From Beroe ovata (taxonomy: Eukaryota; Ctenophora; Nuda; Beroida; Beroidae), in assembly GCA_946803715.1 (NCBI GenBank), contig CAMPET010000005.1, positions 575,357 through 639,356 of the forward strand: a DNA stretch of 64,000 nucleotides, read 5' to 3'. Below are positions 21,001-31,669 of this stretch, in pieces. Under the pieces are notes generated by a model. It ran no database searches. It was not told where the DNA came from and saw only the letters and a list, made by a program, of their open reading frames with translations. The position numbers and the translations under genes are program-made. Every line of letters starts with the position of its first letter. Within the stretch, counting starts at the first letter, position 1.

Positions 21001-23920
21001 CTGTCGTCAAGAAACACTGTTCTTGTTCTAAAAATACTCTTCCCCCTGCAATGTGCTGTACAAATCATGCCCCCTGTATAACTTCGTCCCTCAACAAAAG
21101 TCACGAGCAACACATTATGACGTCATCGCATATTTATATATGAGTAGGGGCTTTAACTCGATTACCCTGTACCCTCGGATCATGTTTGGACATGTCAAGA
21201 CTCGCCTGGAGGGAGTGATAGTCCCACATTTCTTCCCATCTCCGAAACTCGATGGAAATAACTCATAACCCCCGAGGGTGTTATTTTATTCCTTCGCCGA
21301 ATCCCATTTTTCCAAATATGCATCATGCCCACACCACAATCTCTATGTTATGTCCGTTTGTATCTTCATTTCATATTTCACCCATTTCCCATCTCTACCT
21401 CACATCTTCATATCTATCCCCTCTCTCTCAGATTATCGATGTGGAGAACTGGTATGCCCGAAAGAGGGTGTTACAGGAGGTGGAGATTCTGTGCCGAGGA
21501 AAGGGACATCCAAACATCATTCAGTTCGAGAGGCATTTTGAGGAGGAAAATCAGTGAGTGTTCCATTCAGAAAACCTCTTTAAGATTCCAACCGTTTCCG
21601 GAATAACGGTCTATTTTGTTATTGAATAACTTGATATCCATTATCAAGCCCGTTTCATGACTTTAACGAATTAGGGAACCGCACAATCCATTAATATCAA
21701 TCACGTACCGGTTTTTTGGCAAAAGTTCTGTTATTTGAAACTAATTAGAGCTTCACAATAACCATGGTATCGGGAACTCGTTTCATCCTCGGATCCAATA
21801 TTCGTAGGTTATCAAGCCATGCCTAATACAGTTTATCCCAGGTTCTATGTGGTGTTTGAAATGATGCGTGGTGGAGCTCTCATAGATCATATCGAGTCTC
21901 TGAAGAAATTTACTGAGAAAGAAGCTGCAATTGTGGTCAAAGGTGTGGCTTCCGCGCTGAAGCATCTCCATGGTCAAGGTCAGAAAATTTGCACAATTTT
22001 CCTCCAGTATGATGATATAATGAATTCCATTGGACAGAATCCAGGAAATTGTCGTATTTTCTGCGAAAGTTCAACTTTAATGATATTATTTGTACGAGGT
22101 CTCGTGAAAACTTGTTTTGTGAAAAACTTTGCACGCTGCCAATGATCTGTGTTGTAAATATCTGCACGATTTTGTAGTCAGCTGATGTCGACCTGTTACA
22201 ACACCAAGCTAAGTGGAATCACCTGATTTTCTGCATTATGTAATGCACTGCATAGATATGCAGCTTCGTACCACGTCAGCTTAGCTATCGTGCAGCTTTT
22301 GTTCAGAAAGTGATGACGCAGCCAGAAATGCGGTCAGCAAAGTGGCAAACTTAAGAAATTTCATGATTTTGTGAGCGCGCGCGACAAACTTATCACTTTG
22401 CTAATCCAAATTTGTGAGTCCTTCTGTTGTGCGCGTCGTGCGCGCGTGGGAATTCTAGGATTTTCCGCGTGTTTCATCTGTTGATCCTCAGGTATCGCTC
22501 ACAGAGACCTAAAGTTCGAGAACATACTTTGTGGGGACAATTTCACTGAGGTTAAAGTCGCTGATTTCGATCTTGGAGGACAGAAGTTTGAAATGCCCGA
22601 CCTCTCGACTCCTCTCATGGACTCCCCAGTCGGAAGTGCCGAGTTCATGGCTCCCGAGGTATCTCAGTTCAGACTCGTTAATTCTCTTTTCTTATCCTTT
22701 TCTTATGTTAGTGAGGATTTCATCACCTCTCTTACTCAGGTGGTATCGTTATTCGAAGGTAACCACTCATTTTACGACAAATCGTGCGATCTGTGGTCGC
22801 TGGGTGTCCTGATCTACATCATGATCTACGGCCGACCTCCCTTTACCGGTCGTTGTGGGCTGAATTGCGGCTGGGACGTCGGAGAGGAATGCAGAGAGTG
22901 TCAGGAGTCGCTCTTCAGGAACATAACCTCGTCCAAACTCCACTTCGACGATCAGATGAGTGTAAGTGATGGAGTGAAACACCTCATCTCCAATCTGCTG
23001 CAGAAAGATCCCCAACTCAGGTATAACATGTTATTATTTCATCCTTCCATCGACCAAATCCTCATCTGTCCGTCAAACTTCCAGTTCCATAAGACGTGCT
23101 ACATGAATCGCATATATTACTTTTCTATTGTCCAGGTTGACAGCAGTACAAGTTTTAGAGCACGATTGGGTGGTTTCCGAAGGATCTGACATACAACTCT
23201 GCACACCACAACAACTCAAACGTAACAAGAGTAGCGCCATGAACCTCTACTCCTTCTCATCTCAAGCTAACGAACACCTACGAAGGATAAACTCCAATCA
23301 CTCTGTAGCCAGTGTTCATTCACCCACTAAGATTGGCGAGGATCCGCTTGACCGAGCGATGCAGGAGCTCGATATTGGAGGTTTGTAATTACCACTCTCG
23401 ACAGTACGAAACAGCACAACTTCAGGATTACAAGATTATTTGGGTAATTGCGATACTCTCCATTTGATATTCTATAGATTGGGTATTCCGTACGTCCCTC
23501 ATATGGATGTTCTCTAACATCATGTGTGTCCTCAGCCGCATGATCATGTTAACACTCTGTTTTCTCCCAGAGAGCTGGTACGATGAAGAGGACGAAATAT
23601 TTTTCGAACAGGACTCGCCTCCCCTCCTCTTTACAACGGGCGGCCGCAGCCTGAGTCCGGGCATCTCACCCTGTACGCCTACAGACACAGAAATGGATAA
23701 CACTCCCGTTCAGACGACATTCGTCTATCCGGAGATGATGCGGAAGAAAAATTCCGTTCGGAGAATCCCATCGGTTCCGTCAGTTCATAAGATCCCATCG
23801 AGTCTCAAACTGAACTTGGATCAGAAGACATCGAATGAAGACGTTTATAACAATTGTCAGAATGATGGATCGCTTGACGAACGACCGAATTTCTACTTCT
23901 CAAGCGATGAAGAGGACTGA
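12065..23920 (+). CDS. MKNK: MAP kinase-interacting kinase (MNK)
   Basis: Ser/Thr kinase of the MNK family, which is activated by ERK/p38 and phosphorylates eIF4E. The nine exons are 12065-12151, 19295-19448, 19865-19962, 21432-21553, 21842-21978, 22492-22658, 22740-23020, 23136-23380 and 23571-23920, in frame to 546 residues. The N-terminus begins MVQ and carries a basic RQRRRKRG patch, as expected for eIF4G binding. The ATP site is LGSGAFSSVEV with Lys113, and the catalytic HRD is 203-205. The magnesium motif is DFD (224-226) instead of DFG, which is diagnostic for MNKs, and the MNK-specific cysteines are at 294, 298, 306 and 309 (RCGLNCGWD). One activation-loop STP site is present (238-240). 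The C-terminal tail is longer than in vertebrates. Exon 1 is joined over a 7.1 kb intron and is less certain; other 5' exons may exist. Confidence 0.92.
12178..12708. repeat. Near-duplicate blocks flanking a single N
   Basis: The block 12,178-12,443 (starting CCTTTCTCCTATATTGAT) restarts almost unchanged immediately after the N at 12,444. It looks like an assembly join where overlapping or allelic contig ends were not collapsed, inside intron 1 of the MNK gene. Confidence 0.7.
12778..13250. repeat. Second near-duplicate pair around an N
   Basis: CCTTTTATCCCCAACATAAA and the sequence after it (12,780-13,006) restarts right after the N at 13,007, with small substitutions and an insertion. Interpretation as for the preceding join. 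Confidence 0.7.
14218..14958 (+). CDS. Unrecognised 246-aa ORF within the MNK intron
   Basis: An intact ORF with normal-looking codon use, inside the 7.1 kb first intron of the MNK gene and on the same strand. The middle is cysteine-rich (SLACSCGPCDWL, then VFSCCFAVLDKKN) and the C-terminal half is strongly acidic, with a short DPVI repeat (three units near 14,772-14,810) and a Glu/Asp/Val tail. No family is recognised. It ends at TGA, but GAA|GTATGA at the end could also be a splice donor, so it may be one exon of a nested gene or an alternative MNK exon. No signal peptide or membrane segment is evident. Confidence 0.45.
   Translation: MQDPSPGVVSSSKPGCHHPISSDYGTIVRNNTAGSEPLPVIPELECCQQSECRKKVSEICCNQPISCEVPPTSEPYNAGVTEAVSEGVSALRKARSLACSCGPCDWLFRDLAVCDVTRVFSCCFAVLDKKNLTTSDSNYNDSFQIDDNTKFDSYSDNCNVEDSVVVEGDDVVETTIPDHVIDHAIDPVIDPVIDPVIDYDVLRRSATVCKSEADTSSNTADKIDTEREVVENTGEVEEVVDDGKEV
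16079..16775. repeat. Near-duplicate blocks flanking an N in a CA run
   Basis: TTGTGGTTGCTTCACGTCAA and about 330 following bases occur at 16,110 onwards and again after the N at 16,440. The join lies in a CA microsatellite, a common assembly break. Confidence 0.7.
17150..18508. repeat. Roughly 630-base near-duplicate pair around an N
   Basis: The block 17,150-17,788 is repeated at about 17,886-18,508 with scattered substitutions and small indels. Between the N (17,789) and the second copy lies a unique segment of about 95 bases that contains a strong hairpin, annotated separately. Confidence 0.7.
17808..17842. other. GC stem with UUCG-type loop and T tract
   Basis: GCAAAAAGGGCCC, TTCG, GGGCCCTTTTTGC forms a perfect 13-bp stem closed by a TTCG tetraloop, flanked by GCTCGC. 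In a bacterium this would read as an intrinsic terminator. Here it lies next to an assembly N in an animal intron, so function is unknown. Confidence 0.5.
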
Positions 23921-25312
23921 ATTTAAATTAAATTCTGTGAATATTAATTACGGAAGACTCTAGGCTGTTCAGAGTTCGAGACTGATGATTTCAGTAGGTA
24001 AAATTCTAATTTATTAAAATGAAATAAAGTTTTCTTCATTGTTATTGTGTGGATTATGACTCAAGTCAACGACTCGGTATAAACTCTGACTCGAAACATC
24101 AGAATGATGCATATTTTTGATAAAAGGCATGAGAAAAAGTTGTCTTTACACAGCTATGGATATCGGTATCAATTTATTTGCGTTGAACATTCATATTTTC
24201 CGGAAATAATTCTACAAAAAGTAGAAATGGTTCATGGCTGTGTGAATGATTGTTAATCATATTATGACGTCTATCGTTAATTTTAGTTCTAATACATGAT
24301 ACCAGAAGTTACATTTTCCGTAAATGTTTATTGTGCAGTATTTTATAATGCTTTGAATTTTCTCAGACGTGTTTGTATGGCATTTGGGACATGAGGATTT
24401 TCCTTGTTTCTCTTAAATAATCCGTAATTGGATTTGACGCTGGCACGGTATCAGTATGTTATTTAATCACGCTTTTTAGGGAAGAGTTTTACATTTTAGT
24501 TTCTTCTACAGACTGGTGTTCACTCTAATTTTATGCAATCGCATTTTATATTTATACCTTCAATTTAGTTAATCTATGCATTCTATTTCCAAGGTACTTG
24601 TCTCTCTGTCTGCCCATTGAATTATCATAGTGAGCCACCGCCAAGATCAGTATGATGAAATAATGTCTTGACTATTGCAAGATCGAGTCGTTATCTGGCG
24701 CGCGCGCAATGCATTCTGCATGATTACAAATCCAATTTGAAGATTTTCATGAAAGTACGTCACAGCGCGCGCCCACTAAGTACATTATTGATCCCAAATA
24801 AGTGTGACATGTCACATTGTCACACTCCCATACTGACCAACTTCAGGGAATAAGAACCAGTCCAGCCAATTAAATTTGTAGGAATGGGGACCTCTCAAGA
24901 TCAGAGTCTCAGCAGTCAGCTCCCAGAAAATGACCCAGGTAAATGAACTGCAAGGAAGGTAGAGAGGAAATGGCTTTACATTGGTAATGCCACAGCACAT
25001 GGATCATCAGAAAGCTTTCGAGGAAACGATAACCAAACTGTTAATTAATTCAACGAAACCTCAAGATTAGAATAAAATAGCTACAAAGTTTAGTTTCTCC
25101 ATTCCTTTTAGTTTCAAGCATACCCATTGCCTTCTTCCGTGCTCTCATCAAGTGATGATTCAGATTGCTTGTTTTTGCACGATCCCAATTTTGTTAGGTC
25201 TTACTCAAATAAACTAAGCCATGCCAACAACAAATCTGACCCAATCTAACCTTGATTTACTCAGGATATCACCTAATGGCTGACTGAAGTGACAGTGAAA
25301 CTGCAGACCGAT
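23921..25312. other. MNK 3' region and intergenic space
   Basis: A GAAATAAAG polyadenylation-like signal lies about 100 bases after the MNK stop (near 24,021). The rest is AT-rich, with a GCGCGCGC patch at 24,698-24,710 and another at 24,764-24,771. A three-codon upstream ORF (25,276) precedes the next gene. No other gene is seen. Confidence 0.55.
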
Positions 25313-26257
25313 ATGTCAGGACGACTCTCACAACAATCAAAGTCCGGAATACGGCCATCTTCCTCCCTCAGTGCAGATTTCCCAGACTCTCTACCGAGGA
25401 GACCCAGCATTTCCTCACTTGCTCCTGGAGAGCCGGCCACAGGGTTCGCCGCGTCTCTCGTGAGACGTCTTTCCGGCGTAGTGGCTCTGGACAGGGACAA
25501 GACACCGACAAACAGCGGAGCAGTGGCCGGGCCAAGTGGGGAGAGTCAGGGAGGCAAGACAAAGACAACCATCACTGTGACTAAAGTGAATGGGGAGGTA
25601 AAGAGAGGGACAAGCACAAGTTCAAGTGAGGATGATTCAAGTGATGACCCAAGTGATGCAGAGATCTGTGCCAATTGTGGGAGTGCAAAGTGCAGTTGTG
25701 ATGAGGAGTTCCATGGCAACCGAGGGAAGAGTAGTGGGTGTTTCCAGTTTTTCATGTCCGTCTTCGATCTAGCACCAATCTTCTCCTTCATTGGCAAGAA
25801 ATCGGCAGGAGAAAGTGAAGAGAAGGAGGAGGTCGATATCGAGATGCTATCCAACACGCGAGGTATCACGGACACGGAAAGTGAGACTGACATAACAGAG
25901 GACGAGTTGCTGTCAGCACCACCCAGGGAGCCATCTCCGCCCCTTCCTCCACCCGTGAGACGGGAGTCAGTGATCGATAAGATGATGGATCAGATTAGTG
26001 TGATAACTAGGCGAGTCACGCCCACCGCCGACATTGTACGAAGTGTAAGTCCAGTTCCTCCGTCAACTCTGCCTGCTACACCGGAGGAGGGGCGGTTTAG
26101 GAAGGGAGAGGAAGATGTGACGGAAAGTGATTACACTCCGAATGGGACACCCAAATTGAAGAAGAAGGGTTTGAAGAATAAGTTGACAAAGAAGCTGAGC
26201 AACAAGTCGTTAAAGAGGATGGGCTCGTTGAAAAGATCCGAGAAGAATAAGAAGTGA
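25313..26257 (+). CDS. Unrecognised serine-rich protein with basic tail
   Basis: A single-exon ORF of 314 codons counted from the first in-frame ATG at 25,313. The N-terminus is Ser/Arg-rich. A cysteine cluster (ICANCGSAKCSCDEEF, about residues 121-136) could bind metal. It is followed by a short hydrophobic stretch (CFQFFMSVFDLAPIFSFIG), an acidic Thr/Glu-rich middle, a proline run and a very basic C-terminus rich in KKKGLKNKLTKKLSNKSLK. The hydrophobic piece with flanking Cys and Lys could be a membrane-associating segment. An acceptor-like TTTACTCAG lies about 50 bases upstream, so a 5' exon is possible. No family is recognised. Confidence 0.7.
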   Translation: MSGRLSQQSKSGIRPSSSLSADFPDSLPRRPSISSLAPGEPATGFAASLVRRLSGVVALDRDKTPTNSGAVAGPSGESQGGKTKTTITVTKVNGEVKRGTSTSSSEDDSSDDPSDAEICANCGSAKCSCDEEFHGNRGKSSGCFQFFMSVFDLAPIFSFIGKKSAGESEEKEEVDIEMLSNTRGITDTESETDITEDELLSAPPREPSPPLPPPVRRESVIDKMMDQISVITRRVTPTADIVRSVSPVPPSTLPATPEEGRFRKGEEDVTESDYTPNGTPKLKKKGLKNKLTKKLSNKSLKRMGSLKRSEKNKK

Positions 26258-27000
26258 TCACAGGGAGATGTGATGAACATGATGAATTAGGCCACTGGAT
26301 AAAGAAATGTGATGGTATTGACTGGAGATCATTTTTGGCCCAGAATAGGTCTTTCCTTAGTTTTTCAATTTCATCATTATACTTAGATTATTATTACCAA
26401 ATGTGAATTGAAATGCTGATCTAATCTTATAAAATAGTTAGTTATGATAAAGATTTTTAGACAAATTCTTATTAAATGATAGAGCCTAAGAAATAAATTT
26501 TCATATTTGACCTCCCATGGAAAAATAGATGCGAAGAAAGTGTTTTGTCAAATGTTAGCTCTTTCGTGATTGCTCCTCACTCAAATACTGTTACAGCAAA
26601 CCTCGGAAAGCTAGTTGGATTATAGATCTAAAATTCGTTAATCGATAAGAAAGCGTCCATTATTTGCTTTTAGTTGAAAATATGCAACCTTTCTCTCTCT
26701 CTCCAACAAATAACGTTAATACTTTTAATACATCTGCTGAATTAATGGATTATCAATAATCATGTGAAAAATAAAAAGTTCTTTTACCTTAATGTTTCTG
26801 TACTACCGTAATAAAGTTTAATTGCTCAACCTTTTAACAGAGTTTCTGCGAACTATGAGTCTCATGAGGGAGCACTCATCTTTTAGCTGTCTGAAAGTTT
26901 ACCGCATCATTTCATAGCTCCCCAGAGGGGAGTCCATTAAAAGCATTATCGTCACCTTATACATCGTGTGAAAGGTGAGACATGTGAACAGACAACTTGT
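26258..27000. other. Intergenic, no gene seen
   Basis: AT-rich with no ORF of note and a CT microsatellite (CTCTCTCTCTCT near 26,692). It holds the 3' ends of two converging genes, the orphan on the plus strand and the channel on the minus strand. Confidence 0.6.
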
Positions 27001-27412
27001 TCAGTTCTTGGAATAACCACGCCCCTTCCTCACCTTCATGTACCGCACGAGACCCATAACTCCCTTGAAGAAAGACGCCCGCATGAGGTAGTCAGTGAAC
27101 TGGACGAGGGAGCAGATGTTCATCCCAAGGAGAAGTCCGAGTTGACCACCAACATCGCCTGCAGGTTTCGGGTGCTATCGTGAGCCAAGAGGGTGAGCCG
27201 TGAGGTTAGGTGTAGTTAGGTGAGTGTAAAAGTGATTTAGAGTGAGCAAAAGGTACGTTAATGTGAGATTACCGCAGAAATATCGGACGATTTCTTGTAA
27301 TTCGTTAGTATTGAACTCACCAATAAGATTAGAAATGAGATATGATGGGTATCTCTCCATTTCGAGGGTGGAAAGTTCCTCGAAGAAGATGTGAACTTTC
27401 AGATAGTTATCC
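27001..27412 (-). CDS. DEG/ENaC sodium channel, 3' exons only
   Basis: Two exons of a degenerin/ENaC/ASIC-type cation channel, 27,412-27,321 and 27,158-27,001. They join in phase across an AACCTGCAG acceptor. The first encodes the end of the extracellular domain (LKVHIFFEELSTLEMERYPS, equivalent to the LDIFFE strand of ASIC). The second opens with the pre-TM2/TM2 signature GDVGGQLGLLLGMNICSL and ends in a short cytoplasmic tail, VRYMKVRKGRGYSKN, then stop. The G-x-S selectivity filter position reads GMN. No upstream exons (TM1, most of the extracellular domain) are seen; the next DNA is a satellite array. The gene is either broken, or its 5' part is missing from this assembly. Confidence 0.85.
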
Positions 27413-27539
27413 CTGAAAAACACTGAGGTTAGAAAGAGGAGTTTATCAAACCAATGAGATAACAATGAGAATTGAGACAATAACCGCTTCGGGAGTGACC
27501 ACAATCGATAAAATAGCACCGCACGAAGAATAACAGTGT

Positions 27540-29865
27540 TTTTGTCCCATTTGTTGACGTAGAATCCGAATTTGGAGGCTGGCTCATCGGAAAAACAGCA
27601 AAAACAACAAACTCTTCTCAGATGTAAGGACTAAGGTTAGAAGTCGCATGACATACAGCCGCTCAGGGAAGTGAGATAGGGTCAAAATTCGATCGGGAAT
27701 CGATTGAGCGTCCGAAAATACATGAGAATCAATGGTATTCCATTGAAAATGGAACAAAAATTTTTCTTCGAATTTCTGATTTCATTATCGGTGGAATTAC
27801 TAGTGAGTGATCCCACACTTTTATACTTCGATTTTGAGGGTCTCCAGTGGATATTTTTCGGTCATCTACAACATAATTTTTCCGCCAATTCATCTCTTCT
27901 ACTATCACACTACAAGTATCAACCCTTGTTATCATCATGTGAAGTTCCTACTGGCCGAAAAACCACGCCCAAATCACGATTTCAAACCTGTGGGAAGCAT
28001 CACTCGCAAAAACAGGAAAATCAATGGGACACACAAATGACCAAAATTTTTTCACCACACTAAGAGTGGTAATAAGTGTTTCTAGCCTATTTTTTGACGT
28101 AGAATCCGAATCTGGAGGAATTTTCGGGCTAGCTCATCAGGAAAACAGCAAGATTCACGATTTCTTCTCAGATGTAAGGTTAGAAGTCGCATGACATACA
28201 GCCGCTCAGGGAAGCGAGATAGGGTCAAAATTCGATCGGGAATCGATTCAGCGTCCGAAAATACATGGGAATCAATGCTATTTGATTGAAAATGGGACAA
28301 AAAGTTTTGTTGGAATTTCTGATTTCATTATCGGTGGAATTACAAGTGAGTGATCCCACACTTTTATACTTCGATTTTGAGGGTCCCCANCTCCTACTCT
28401 CACACTACAAATATCAATCCTCGTTACGATCATGTATAGTTCATACTCGCCGTGAAACCACGCCCAAATGACGATTTCTCTCCCCTGGGAAGCAAACAGT
28501 ACAAAAACGCGAAAATCAATGGGACACACAAATAGGCCAAAATCAGTTCTGCACGTGACATACTGAAAAATAGTGTTTCTGGCCTATTTTTTGACGTAGA
28601 ATTCGAATCTGAAAGCATTAAAGAGCTAGCTGATTGGGATACTGGGGAAAATTCTTATTTCTTCTCAGACATGAAGTTATGAGTCACATGATGTACAGCT
28701 CCTCAGGGAAGCAAGATAGGGCCGAAATTCGATCGGGAATCGACCAAAATTTTTTTCACCACACGAATAATGGTAATAGGTGTTTCTAGCCTATTTTTCA
28801 ACGTAGAATTTTCGGGCTAGCTCGTCAGGAAAACAGCAAAAATCACAATTTTTTCTCAGAAGTTAGGTTAGAAGACGGATGACATACAGCCGCACAGGGA
28901 AGAGAGATAGGGTCAAAATTCAGGAATCGATTCATCGTCCAAAAATACATGGGAATCACTACTATTTTATTGAAAAATAGTGTTTCTGGCCTATTTTTTG
29001 ACGTAGAATTCGAATCTGAAAGCATTAAAGAGCTAGCTGATTGGGATACTGGGGAAAATTCTTATTTCTTCTCAGACATGAAGTTATGAGTCACATGATG
29101 TACAGCTCCTCAGGGAAGCAAGATAGGGCCGAAATTCGATCGGGAATCGACCAAAATTTTTTTCACCACACGAATAATGGTAATAGGTGTTTCTAGCCTA
29201 TTTTTCAACGTAGAATTTTCGGGCTAGCTCGTCAGGAAAACAGCAAAAATCACAATTTTTTCTCAGAAGTTAGGTTAGAAGACGGATGACATACAGCCGC
29301 ACAGGGAAGAGAGATAGGGTCAAAATTCAGGAATCGATTCATCGTCCAAAAATACATGGGAATCACTACTATTTTATTGAAAATGGGACAAAAATTTTGC
29401 TGGAATCTCAGAAATTAGTATCGGTGGAATTTCAAGTGAGTGATAACACACTTTAATACTTCGATTTTAGGGTCTCCAATGTATACTTTTCCGTCGCTTA
29501 CAACATAAATTTTCCGCCAATTTATCTCTCCCACTATCACACTACAAGTATCAACCCTTGGTTCCATCGTGTGAAGTTCATACTCGCCGTAAAACCACGC
29601 CCAAATCACGATTTCAAACCTGTGGGAAGCATCACTCACAAAAACACGAAAATCATTGGGACACACCAATGACCAAAATCTTTTTCACCACACGAATAGT
29701 GGTAATAGGTGTTTCTAGCCTATTTTTTGACGTAGAATCCGAATCTGGAGGAATTTTCGGGCTAGTTCATCAGGAAAACAGTGAAAATCACAATTTCTTC
29801 TCAGATGTTAGGTTAGAATTCGCATGACATACAGCCGCTCAGGGAAGCGAGATAGGGTCAAAATT
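27540..29865. repeat. Tandem satellite array, units of about 400-540 bases
   Basis: Units start near TTTTTGACGTAGAATCCGAAT at about 27,550, 28,089, 28,586, 28,994 and 29,725. All share GACATACAGCCGC(T/A)CAGGGAAG, GAGATAGGGTCAAAATTC, AATCGATTCA and CCGAAAATACATG-type blocks. Minus-strand reading frames through three units give similar peptides (FRVFVSDASHRFEIVIWAWF), but stops and indels differ between units, so I treat this as non-coding repeat rather than exons. An N interrupts one unit at 28,390. Confidence 0.8.
28564..29377. repeat. Exact 407-base tandem duplication in the array
   Basis: The segment starting TGAAAAATAGTGTTTCTGGC at 28,564 recurs at 28,971 and I see no difference over the following 400 bases. 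The neighbouring units differ by many substitutions, so this copy is very recent or an assembly repeat. Confidence 0.8.
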
Positions 29866-29900
29866 ACTACAACAACCTACTAGCCTAACAATCTACTCAC

Positions 29901-31669
29901 CTAACAACCAACTCAGAGAGTGCAGTGATATATCTCGATAAGAAAGTGACACGTTCCTCCTGATTATCGAATATTGATCCCTGAAGTGTACCCAGCTGCA
30001 CGATGCATAGCCTCGCATAGTGTTGTATCTCGCTGTCTCTTGCAAACACTCTGTATAACTGATGGTGGAGTGGGATTACTTGAGATTGGGAATTCCTCAT
30101 AAAATCGGGAATTTCTCGTCACATGGGATATAATGAGGAATTCGCTAAAATTGTTTTCTCTTGAGAGGCAGAGGAGTAATAGTCCTCATTATAACAATTA
30201 GTTAGTGATCTGTGATAAGTATAATTGTATCGACTCTGAAAGATACCTCGACAAGTAATGACAAGACATTTTCCCCTTTTAACACTGACCACTGGGCACC
30301 GGGCATCAGGTTTATAACGGATAAGTTCAGGCTAGACATCTGTGCTAATCTCTTAGCTGAAAAGTCGCACTCAATGATGTGACTAATGTTTGGGGGGGGG
30401 GGCGGTGGCAAACATTTACCACAGGAAAACTGGCGCCGGATAATGGAGGGATATTTTCCAAATCGTACATAAAATGATGCCGAAATCCCAACTGAGCACA
30501 GAGTAGAGTATGCCCATGATCTGAATCCATTCCTTCCTGTGTTGTTCAACAGGAGCGGCTGACCGTAGCTGGTTGATAACTTCCACTGTACTCACAAAGA
30601 TCTGGTACAGTCCATCACTCTGACAAAAAAAGTTATCAAATCCCCTACTAGCATCTCTCAAGTGAGTTTAACAACATCGAACATGGGAAAACTTTTGAAA
30701 AAAGGGAATCCAGCTTGATTAATAGTGCGACACTAGAACGTACCTCTATCGCTTTCTTGCAATCCAGGTTATGCTGATAACTCATGTAACTTGACATGGT
30801 CTTATCAGCGACAGTAAACTCCGCAAGAAGAGCTCCCGCTATCTCGAGTCCTAGGTTGATTGTGACGGGAGATTTGAAGAGAGCACAGACGCTAGTGATG
30901 AAACTCTGGAGATAACTCGGGTCTCTGCTCAGTAGAGATCTCTTTACAATGAGCGCTACAACATGCAGCATTTGACGGATGACATATGTCTGCGAACTGT
31001 GAAATAAAGTGTAAGAGGTTGGATGTCGAAACATCAGAGGATGGTGAAATGGTAGAGGGAAGTCTTTACTCACTGGAGATGGTGATGAGTGTAATTGAGA
31101 AGGTAATCTCTCAATTGATCGATCTCAGTATCCCCTAACATGACCCATTCTCGCATTATACCCTCTTTGAGAGTGGAGGATGCCAAAAAGTGAAGATACG
31201 GGTCTTCCGAACTCTCTGAACATAGTGATGGTTAATGTAGTCTGTAGCAGCATGTCTGGCCTAGCATGAGATACTTTTTTAGTCTTTATTGCGCGTTTCA
31301 GTTCATAGATCGACGGCGATCGATATTATCTCGAATTATTTATTACAACGCGCGCGCAAAGCAATTATTCTGATCTCTCGCGCGCTCAGCTCAGCTCAGC
31401 TAGCTAGCTGAGCTGAGCTGAGCGCGCGAGAGCTAGCTAGCTCGCTCCGCGCACGAAATAGCTTGCTACCAAGAATGAAAATTCTCGCGCCACACGTTTT
31501 CGTTTGCGCGCGAAAATATATTGTCTCAAAATGGCAAATTATCGTATCACTTTCAATGCAAACCAAGGATTTTCTTGCAGATCGCATAAGGTTTGTCTGA
31601 TTTCTTGAATTTGAGGAGGAAGTTTTCAGCTTGCTTCCTTTGATCGAGACCGACAGCTGATGGGGGTGC
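29901..31669 (-). CDS. XPO4: Exportin-4, N-terminal part only
   Basis: Nuclear transport receptor of the importin-beta family. Six minus-strand exons, 31,669-31,564, 31,215-31,074, 30,996-30,744, 30,619-30,469, 30,356-30,247 and 30,058-29,901, join in frame to about 306 residues. Matching stretches include APPSAVGLDQRKQAENFLLK, IMREWVML, VIRQMLHVVALIVKRS, DGLYQIFVSTVEV and LGTLQGSIFDNQEE, in the same order as in vertebrate exportin-4. The first coding exon (the residues before APPS) is not identified. The remaining two thirds of the roughly 1,150-residue protein should lie at lower coordinates, but a satellite array and then a different gene are found there. Exon 4's donor is the least certain. 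Confidence 0.88.
31375..31432. repeat. 58-base perfect palindrome
   Basis: A loop-free perfect inverted repeat inside the second visible XPO4 intron. Each half runs CTCGCGCGCTCAGCTCAGCT, then CAGCTAG, meeting at the centre AGCTAGCT. The halves contain tandem CTCAG units, so it can form a cruciform. CG-rich repeats flank it on both sides. Confidence 0.9.

Noticed and set aside
27729-29669. Minus-strand ORFs in the satellite array as exons of exportin-4 or the channel
   Set aside because: They recur with the array period, contain differing stops and indels, and match neither family.
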